The notes under the pieces: model-generated
Seen by the model: the letters and a program-made list of their open reading frames with translations, nothing else
Told to the model about the DNA's origin: nothing
Databases searched by the model: none
Translations under genes and position numbers: made by a program
Source: Pseudocercospora fijiensis CIRAD86
Lineage: Eukaryota > Ascomycota > Dothideomycetes > Mycosphaerellales > Mycosphaerellaceae
DNA: 64,000 nucleotides
Assembly: GCF_000340215.1 (NCBI RefSeq)
Contig: NW_006921541.1
Span: 491,876 to 555,875 of the forward strand
Direction: 5' to 3'
Shown: piece after piece, positions 55,480-64,000 of the stretch
How the letters are laid out: each line of letters opens with the position of its first letter
Numbering within the stretch: position 1 is the stretch's first letter

Positions 55480-58400
55480 CTAAAGCTCCTCGTTATTCTC
55501 CTCTCCTACGAAGCCCGCACCGCCCTTATCCGAATCGTCGAGTATAATAGAATCTTCCTCTATAGCCTTCTTTGCTCGCATCTTATTAACCTTCGCACCG
55601 AAGGATCTTAGAGCCGCATTACCTAGCTCTTCTTTGTCTAGTATCTAATGCTCGATCTGTACCCTATAGGAGTAGTATCGAACTATTCTTACTTTGCGCT
55701 TCTAGCCTACCCGATTCTCCCTCGTCTTCGCCTATTTACTCGCTACTAGGTTCTAGTTAAGGTCGGCTATAAGCAATAAGTTCGCTTCGACTATATTATA
55801 GCTACGCTTAGCTATACTTACAGAGCAGACGAGAATGTCTACGCCCGACGTCTAGGACCGATTAAACTCTACGATTAGTTATAATCGCTAGCTAGCGTCC
55901 TTCGGTACCCTTAAGTTAAACAGCTACGACTTTAGACTAGCCTTCTTGTACGCCTAGATAGAAGTATTAGTATATTACTTTAGCTCTTGTTTACGAAGGC
56001 AGAGCTTACTAGATTAATAGTATAAGCTACTACGTTAGAATAGCTTATTACTACGGCCTTGCGGCCCTTATTATCTTTAACGGTGTTAGCCGTCTACTTC
56101 TTAAGCTCCGCGATAATGTCCTTAATATATAGGCTTTCTATAAGCTCGTTAAGGAAGTAAGTGTATAGGTCTATATCGGGCTTAAAAAGCTAGCCGAAAG
56201 ACTTAATCTCCTTTATAGTAAATTCTATTTCCTACTCCTTAGCAGATACCGGCGCGTAGCCTTTGCGCTCTAGATTATTGTTCCTTACCTTAATAAACTT
56301 GTTAAGGGCCTTGCTACAGTTCTTCCGTACCTAGTCGGTTATTCGAGTCGGTAAGGTAAGGCCGCGCTTATCTTTAGATAGTAGAGGCGATAGGGTAGTT
56401 CGAATTCGTATTCTATAAGAGCCGAGGAAAAACTGCCTCTACGTAACCGCCTTAGCGTTAATCTTTCCTAAACGGATCTTCTAGTTAATGCTCCGCTTTA
56501 GCTTTTCTACCTAATTATTCAATTCGTTAATTATATCCTAAGGCAGCTTAATATTCTTTAGCTCCTTATCTGCATTATCTAATAGTCGCATCTTCTATTC
56601 GGGCTTTGTTACGTTAAACGGCTAGACCGATTTGTATATCCGCAGTATAAGAAAGTGCCTTAACACTAGCATAAGTAAGTTAGCTATTAGGATTTTAGGC
56701 TCCTTAATAGAACCCTTTTTCTAATGCTCTCCGCCTAAAGCTTTCTCGTAGCGATTGATTATCCTCTTAAAGCCCTCGCCTAGAGGCTTACTTCTAAACT
56801 CGTTCTATACTTTAAAGTCCTTCTAGTAGTTAGGGTCGGATCGCCCCCTATTATTACGGCGAGCTAAGGCGTCGAAGACTCTAAACTATTCAATTATCGG
56901 CTTCTACGTTCTAGCGATTAGGGTGCCTATTACGAAATATACCGTATATTTCGTGTTATAGTTTACGCTTAGCTTGCGAAGCGTACTTATACTGTTCGTA
57001 TATATTCTATACTCCTCGTTAGCCTCGTCTACTACGATAGCTCTAACTAGTAGAGTGTTGTAGGCCGCGGTTTTGAAATTAGTCGAGCTATTTGCGTAAG
57101 GCCTGCCCTCTTAGGTCCTCCTAAACTATACGGTTAAGATAGAGAAATTCCAGTTCTCGTAGAATACGTAGAAACGACCCTTTAGCACGAATACGAGCTT
57201 CTTATATAGACCGAGGGGCGCCTTAGTAATAATTGGATTTTGCGCAGAGCCCGGATAGTTAACTCCCTTCCGGTACTTGTCTACTTTAGGAGTCGCAACG
57301 CGATTAGGCGCAAAGCGCATTACGTCTCCCCTTTTAAAGAGCTTAATACTATCTATTTCCTCTTTCGCATTATTTATATTAGGCGGGTTGAAGTTATACA
57401 GTTTAATGCCTAGCTCCTTAAAGTCCGTATAAGCTAGGAATTTCTTTATAGTATCGGGTTTCAAACCGGCAGTTAGGCACAGAATTATAATGCCCTTACG
57501 AAGCCTAAAACTACGCTATAGGTCGCGCTACTTATATCTGCAGGGGACAGAAAACTTATTCGCAGATAGGCATTTCGAATTTTCCGTACCCCGTAGAAGG
57601 TGTTTCTCTAAATTATCTCTGTTTTTAGCGTAGTCTTTAAGCATATCGGTAATCTGCTTATAAAAAACGAAGATTAAAAGTTGCTCTATAGTTTTGCCGA
57701 GACCTATAATATCGCCTAAGATTCCTCCGGCTTCTCGAGTATACTACGGTCGGTAGAATATAAGCTAAGTAGCTCTAAACACTTAGTAGGCGTATAGCTT
57801 TGTCTTAAAGCCTAGTAGGGCGATAGGTGTTTCGGGATCTACGAAAAGTTTAGGCGATAGACGTAGATAGAGGCAGATGCGTTTAACGTGCTCGTACGTT
57901 ATCTGCTCTAGCTCGGCAGTATAACTCTAGTTAAGATCCCCTACTTAGGTTTGCTTAATACGGTCGAGGAGCTCTTTATAGGTCTAACTTAGAATATAAG
58001 GGGTCGCCTCTATCTGCTCCTCTAGGTCGTCCGGCTCCGGAGTGTACGTATCTGCATTAACTATAGGCCGAGCGCGTCTAGCAGTCCTGCTATTCCTTAT
58101 AGGCTCCGAGTTAGTATTAGAGTCGAGCGGCCTAGCACGAGTATAAGGATCTCGTATACGTTTACTAGTATCTAACCCTCTTCCGTTTCTCGTTAGACTA
58201 TTATTAAGACCTTTACTTATTCTATACAGTTCTATCGACATATTATCTATAGAACGCTTAGAACCTAAAGGATATAGATAATTTTCTCGAGGAGCGACGA
58301 TCCTAGGCAAAGCTCCCGGCGCGGCAGTGTCTATAGTCGACTCTTAACTATTTTCCTTAAGTCCGGAACTTTAAGCATTCTTTTAAGCATTCTCTTAACC

Positions 58401-59420
58401 ATTTTCCTTAAGTCTAGAACCTTGAGCATTCTCTTAAGCATTCTCTTAACTATTTTCCTTGAGTCTAGAACCTTAAGGATTCTCTTAAGGATTCTCTTAA
58501 GGATTCTCTTAAGGATTCTCTTAAGCATTCTCTTAAGGATTCTCTTAAGCATTCTCTTAAGGATTCTCTTAAGCATTCTCTTAAGGATTCTCTTAAGGAT
58601 TCTCTTAAGCATTCTCTTAAGCATTCTCTTAAGGATTCTCTTAAGGCGTAGAGGGCACGGCTAGAGCATTCGGCGCGGTAGCGTCTATAGTCGACGTATA
58701 ACTGTTTATATTAAGTCTAGAACCTTGAGCCTGCTATAAAGATACCGGCGCAGGGGTAGGCGGTAACTTAAGATCTCTAAGCTTAATAACCTTTAGTAGA
58801 GCTCTACCGAATAGAATAGGGCGCTTATCGTTAGGCGACGGTATCGATGCCCTCGATAATAGAGGGATACTAAATACGGCGCTGCGTAAGAGTTCGCTAG
58901 ATTAGAGACCTAACCGCTATCGGCGCTGCTTATAACGACGCTCCTATATCTCTAGGCTAAATAGCAGCTTCTCTCTTAGCTATAAGTCTTCCGACTCTAC
59001 TAAAGCTATAGTAGCTATAGCGATCGGACTGCTCGCATTCGTTTTCCGCTTCTTCTCGATATGCCTATTAATGTCTCGGCTAAATGTCGCGCGAGCCTTA
59101 TTATCGAATTTCTTATTTACCTACTCGATAAAATCTAGCTCGTATTCTTATAGCTCTAGTTAGTAGCCGATAAATAGCAGTATTTCAATACCCGCGGCGC
59201 CGTATCTACCGGCTGTACTGTATTTGGTAACGGCAGCTTCGAACTTACCGTTATCGGTAATCTTATTCGTATCGTCCTCGCCTAGGTTTACTACTACGAT
59301 TACGATATCTAACTAGTCGGTAATGTAAAACTTAGACCTTAACCAATCCTCTAGGAGGTTATACGACAAATCTAGGTATAACAATCGATAATTACCTTTA
59401 TAAACAAATTTCTTTAGAGT
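55480..59420 (-). pseudogene. SNF2-type helicase relic in RIP-mutated element
   Basis: The minus strand, read through stops, carries a SNF2 ATPase. The nucleotide-binding motif I is GGILGDIIGLGKTIE at 57690-57720 (family form ADEMGLGKT). Upstream are an Arg-rich linker (57984-58310, fully open) and low-complexity sequence. The helicase C half contains KAVVISYSNVVAYTINLV near 55990-56050, and motif VI as NRVG-stop-KRKVRIV at 55681-55716, where the stop stands for Gln of RIGQK. It ends with a TAG at 55480-55482, following an acidic tail. SNF2 proteins move nucleosomes or DNA-bound proteins. Its residence in a repeat block, its RIP damage and the disrupted host gene at its 3' side suggest it is cargo or machinery of a mobile element, not a chromosomal remodeller. 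The N-terminal limit is uncertain. Confidence 0.75.
58371..58645 (-). repeat. 12-bp coding minisatellite, (M/I)LKR tetrapeptide
   Basis: About twenty tandem 12-base units (gattctcttaag or cattctcttaag on the plus strand) are interrupted by two related longer units containing ttttccttaagtctagaacc. On the minus strand the array is open and reads ILKR or MLKR at each unit, a basic-hydrophobic tetrapeptide repeat. It lies between the N-terminal linker of the SNF2 relic and its upstream low-complexity region. Unit variants differ at one base (ATG versus ATC/ATT-type Ile). It is free of stops, which contrasts with its flanks. Confidence 0.85.
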
Positions 59421-62400
59421 CGTAGAGGGCGCTTGCCTAAGATATCCTACTTATAGTATCGAAAATAGTTAGCCGAATAGCTATACGACAAGTACTATGT
59501 CTAACCGATCGACTACGGCTAGCGTAATAGTATAGGTATTCCTAGCCTAGGGCGTCTAGAGTCTTCTAGTAGATATAGGGAATGTAGATCCCGGCTACTA
59601 TGTTTGCAATTTTCGACTAGTAGCAAAGTCTCGACTACCCTAATCCTAGACGCTGTTTACATCCCCGCCGCTAGGGTTTGCTTCTATTAGAAGGACTTCA
59701 CTTACCGCCTTGTTGTTTAATGTTGTCTTTGATAAGCTCGCTAACAATAGTATAGGTCTTAGGCGGCGGCTAGATAATAGCGTAGGTGTTTAACTAGGCT
59801 CGCGCTTAGGCGTGTCTTTATTAGTCTATTGTTGCTTAATAAAGATAGACTACCCTTTACGGATCTTAGAGTCCGATATACCTAGACTAATAGCGCTGCT
59901 TAGGTAGCGGAGGCAAAATTCTACGGCGGCGCGATACTGCTCCTTCTTATTGTTATTATCCTTCTAAGGGCCCTAATTTCTTATATAGCGATTGAGAATT
60001 TTCTGCTCGTCCTTAAGCTTGCCGTCTAGGAGACCCTACTAATCGTAGACGTAACGCTTTACTATGCTATTTCCTACTATATAGTCGGAGTAATTTGCGG
60101 GTAGCGCGTCGTTGTTAGGAACAAATAACTATACGACGAGTATGTCGATTTCGTCCTCTATAAAGTAACGGCGCTAAGGTGTTAGAGCTAGTAGTGGCGG
60201 CGTCGCAGCGGGCTCCGCTATAGTAGCGGCGGCCGTAGTATGCGGTTATTAAAGCGAAGGTATAGTTGTCGCGGTTGTAGCGACCTAGTATTGTTTTAAG
60301 CTTCTAAATTAGCGAGGTAAGCTTTCGTTAATTTAGCATCTACGCAAGTGAAGCCGTTACGAAACCGTTTGCTTAGTAACAGGGGTTCGCATTGCATATA
60401 CGCGCTAGCAGAATCGTAATCTATTACTGCTAGCTGCTCCCTGTCTATGCCTCTTATTCGATACCCTCCCTTACATTACTAAGAACTATCGCGAATTAAT
60501 ACTAACTATAACTGCAAGTATTTTAGACCTTTAATGTTACTCCTTACCCTTTCTAAATACTAAGTCTAACTCGTAATTAGCCTCTCGATGTTTTCTGCAT
60601 ATACTAGTACGTGTTTTAAAGTGATTCCTTAACTGCTCGGTAGACAATCGTATAAGGTTAATACTACATCCTTTGTCGCAAAACACTGCTTTGCGATTAT
60701 AGATTGCTCTTTTATCCTATACAATGTAATTAATAACTATATATTAAATAAATGCTAGCCGATCTCCTTTGAAGTCGCAACCCTCCTCTCGGCACTCGAG
60801 GTAGTCTAGTCTACGCTATATAACAATAAGGTTCATCTACGTATAGACATTATTGCGTTCCTTATCTCCTAACTATAGTAGTTCTAGATAGGGAGGGTTA
60901 TAGGGACAGTCCTTTCCTTTACTAGAGCGACCTTTTCTACTATAATAGTACTTCCGATCTAAGTTTTCGGTATAACTCTCTCTCTTAATGTAGAATAGAT
61001 TCGCATAAGAATTGTTCCTATATAGGTGTAAATGCTTACGATGGTCCTAGACTTCTATAGCTGTATATAGGGATAGCCCTATATAGAACATCTTGAATAT
61101 CGGAGCAGTTAGCGTATAAAAACTGCTATAAATGCATTTTAGGTCGAACGGCTATACCTAGAAGTCGTAAAACGTAAAAGATCCGGAATTGCTTGTATAG
61201 TGTTTACCGGCTTTCCTATCCCTTTTGAGTAGTAGTATACAGCCAAATTCGTAATAGAAGGTTTAGATCTTTTCGAAGTCGGCCTCTGTAATCGTATACT
61301 CTCTACGCTATTGCAGATTAAGGCCTAGATTAGTGAAGTATTGCTAGACGAAGCTTCTATAGCGCCGTTATACGATGTCTTGCGAGAACATCTATATTAT
61401 ACACTTCGAGGCGTTATTGAGTCTTACGAACTCTTCCCTATATATCTCGCCTAGCGCTAATATATTAATATACTTACGTCGCTCGTGCTATATAGAATGT
61501 TCCGTAGGTGTAGTAATTGTAGCGACACTATCCCCCTTAGCCTAATTGCTATACGCCTTTAGATTAGAGCGATAAGCTTACGTAGGTGCAATTAATGCCC
61601 GAGCGAGTGCTTAAGCGACTATATCGGATAATACTCGAGTAGACTAACGCCCGCCTATAGTAGTACGATTACGACTAGGAGCGATAGGCACGCTCGTCGG
61701 CACATTTAGTATACTGCTAGCTATAGCAGATGTTCTATAAGCAGGTTAAGAGGGTTTTACCGCGGGTTTTCGTATTAGCTTCTACGGCGGGGTTTCCTAG
61801 ATCTAATTTAGCGAGCTCTATAGAATCTCTAGCAAGGTACTATAGTCAGACGAGGCAATAATACCTAGGACGTTAGGTAGAAGTGCTAATAGGCTCTGTA
61901 TCTCGTATATTACAAATCTCTTCTACTTCTTTGTAGGAGGTGTCTACAATTCGCCCTAAATCTCTATATCGCGTTTCGTACCTCGTATATCTATATAAGA
62001 TTGCTACTATACCTAGCGTAGCATATAAGGCTAGTTATTATTTCGACCTATTATACTAGCTCGTAGTCTGCCGCTAGTTTGCTTAGCGTTAATATTAGCG
62101 GTATACGTATCTTAGAGTAGCTTAGGAGTCGTAGATTCTAGGCTGTTATTAGCAACTAGAGCAACTCCCGTAAGATAGATAAGATCCTCTCTCGTTATTC
62201 TTACTCTCCCGTGCCTTCGGAGTACTCTTATAGCGGATGCAAAATTCGATAGCGAGAATTAGGCGGTATAGTTGCACTTTAAGAGCCTCGTAAGCTCGCT
62301 AAGCTATACGTGCTTATCCTTACATCGCTCTAAGATATCGATAATCGTATATATAAGAGCTATAGCGGGTTTACGTTTTATTGTTAGAGAGGCTATATCG

Positions 62401-64000
62401 GAGCCCCGATATAACTCTATATTAGGTCGAGGTAGAGAGACGGGCTCCGTATCGTCTAGCGATCGCTTCGGCTGCTAACCGTAAGCAGATATTAGAGAGT
62501 CTCTGCTATATATACTAATATCGCGGCGTCTGTTATTATAAGGACTTAGTGTATAGGTAATCTAAGAGGGGCTATCTCGCTTTCTAGATATTGTATAGTA
62601 AGCAGCTAACGTACTGCCTTAAGGAGCATTAGGATCTTAACGAGCATCAAAGTCTTAACTAGCATTAAAGTCTAGAGGAGCATTAAAGCCTAGAGGAGCT
62701 AGCAAATCTTAACCGGTATCAAAGTCTTAACTAGCATTAAAGTCTAGAGGAGCATTAAAGCCTAGAGGAGCTAGCAAATCTTAACCGGCATTAAAGTCTT
62801 AACTAGCATTAAAGCCTAGAGGAGCTAGCAAATCTTAACCGGCATTAAAGTCTTAACTAGCATTAAAGTCTAGAGGAGCTAGCAAATCTTAACCGGCATT
62901 AAAGTCTTAACTAGCATTAAAGTCTAGAGGAGCTAGCAAATCTTAACGAGCATTAAAGTCTTAACTAGCATCAAAGTCTAAAGGAGCTAGTAAATCTTAA
63001 CCGGCATCAAAGTCTTAACTAGCTACTAAACGTCGAGGAAGCTACGAATATCGAGGAGCTAACAAGTCTTAAGGAGTAGTAACGTCTTAGGAGTACTCTA
63101 AATTTTAGTAGCGCTTCGACTACTAGAGAGGAAGCTGCTCTTTTCTCGCCGGTCTTAGCGCCTACTCTATTCTAGACGGTCTCGGCGCCTACTGTTTTGT
63201 CGACGGCCTCGGCTCCTACTCTTCCTCTTCCTCTTCCTCGGTATCGAAGCCGTACTATTCTAGGTATTCTTCTACTACCGCAGTACTAACATTCTTACGA
63301 ATAGGTACGCCGAAGTTTGTACTACGTAACTAAGTAGGCTAGGAAGGTTCTAACTCTTAAGCTCGTTGCTTTAGTTCGGTAGATAGAGGTAGCGTATTGC
63401 CCTATACGTCGGTAGCAGGCCTAGTCTTCTATATATTAGTAAGCGGTATGCTAACTACTAGGTACTACTAACCTTCTTTCCGCTAGTACGTATGCTTCCC
63501 GTCTATAACGTGCGTAACTTTGCAGTAGCTTTCAAAAGTGACTCCTTAAGGTATTTGAGGCTCGCGAACTTATCCTTTAGATCGTCGTAACGTACTAACT
63601 AAATTCTACTGTCGATCTATTACGCGAGTTCTGTTTCTATAAGTAGGTACTAACCAGTACTAGGAATGTGCTGTCCGTAGGCTCTAACTTGCTCTCGGAG
63701 CTTAGCGATGTCCTACGCGAGCTAATAGCTACGGATTAAACGACGTCTCGTTAATCTCCTCTAGCTCGTAAACGGCGTAGAAGTTATTGTCGGTAGTTGC
63801 GGTTGTAATCCTCCGAAGGATCAGTTTAGAGATTCGTACCTAGTAATACTACTAGCGGCGGAGTGCACGAAGTCTAATCACCATTCTGCTTAGTTTAGTG
63901 TAATTATCCGAGGTGTATCTACTTGCGCTTACCTTATTGTCTATTGCCGCCGCCGCTATTGCCTCTATTTTTAGATTACTACTAAAAGTCCTACTATTAA
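59420..64000 (-). mobile_element. RIP-mutated region upstream of the SNF2 relic, unidentified coding relics
   Basis: The RIP composition continues to the window edge. Several minus-strand frames read through TAG/TAA look protein-coding. The best is about 60500-61350: an aromatic and Cys-rich sequence with YYEFGCILLLKRDRKAGKHY, later DYLECREEGCDFKGDRLAF, and a C-x-R-KH-R-E tail that resembles zinc-binding arrangements. Another is an acidic/Arg segment near 63120-63240. No domain could be named. They may be N-terminal parts of the SNF2-bearing gene or separate genes of one large element that continues past the window. Confidence 0.5.
62635..63025 (+). repeat. Tandem array of 18-bp modules
   Basis: The array is built from a few 18-base modules: cttaactagcattaaagt, cttaaccggcattaaagt, ctagaggagctagcaaat and ctagaggagcattaaagc. 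They are arranged mainly in 54-base trios, about 21 modules in all. The 18-base length keeps a reading frame; the minus frame (LVKTLM, PVKIC and similar) contains only TAG stops where CAG or TGG could have stood. The array sits in the unidentified part of the SNF2-linked element. Confidence 0.8.

Noticed and set aside
58371..58645. CRISPR-like array
   Set aside because: Units are contiguous 12-bp repeats without spacers in a fungal coding relic.

Overview
The window looks like a piece of a filamentous ascomycete (Pezizomycotina) chromosome, most likely a Dothideomycete. That placement rests on gene style: 50-70 bp introns with GTAAGN/GTATGN donors, and BTB, 2EXR/F-box-like, GH47, P450 and MFS proteins of the fungal type. 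The species cannot be named from the sequence. No tRNA, rRNA or CRISPR array could be supported. There is one assembly gap (10786-10942).

The window is a mosaic of two DNA types. Gene-bearing, balanced-GC segments lie at about 3.9-28.1, 29.5-33.2, 44.3-50.0 and 53.3-55.4 kb. Between them lie long blocks almost depleted of CpA/TpG but rich in TpA, with CpG retained: 1-3.9, 28.15-29.46, 33.2-44.3, 50.0-53.3 and 55.5-64.0 kb. This is the signature of repeat-induced point mutation (RIP). By reading through TAG/TAA/TGA codons I could recognise several dead elements: a truncated Tad/I-like LINE on the minus strand (gag zinc knuckles plus APE-type endonuclease, no reverse transcriptase), a 1.3-kb foldback element with long inverted repeats, a large minus-strand Helitron (HUH Rep plus PIF1 helicase plus an unclassified downstream block), a plus-strand piggyBac-type transposase with a C-terminal Cys-rich tail, and a minus-strand SNF2-type helicase gene next to several kb of unidentified minus-strand coding relics.

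From left to right the host genes are: an F-box-like protein (minus); a proline-rich protein with one intron (plus); an MFS transporter of the allantoate/anion:cation symporter type with four introns (plus); a basic hypothetical protein (minus); an FAD monooxygenase (minus); an intronless cytochrome P450 (plus); a 2EXR-like protein with an in-frame stop (minus); a small Arg/Glu-rich protein (minus); a small charged protein (minus); two damaged tandem BTB genes (plus); a very long GH47 alpha-mannosidase (minus); another BTB-like gene (plus); a second MFS transporter with four introns (plus), convergent with a secreted GMC oxidoreductase (minus); and a Ser/Thr-rich secreted or wall protein whose 3' end runs into the SNF2 element.

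There is no obvious co-regulated biosynthetic cluster. The P450, FAD monooxygenase, GMC oxidoreductase and two MFS genes are accessory metabolic genes lacking a backbone enzyme. The strongest observations are the RIP-mutated elements with catalytic residues destroyed by exactly the expected substitutions, the unusual coding tandem repeats within the SNF2-linked region, and several host genes broken by single changes.
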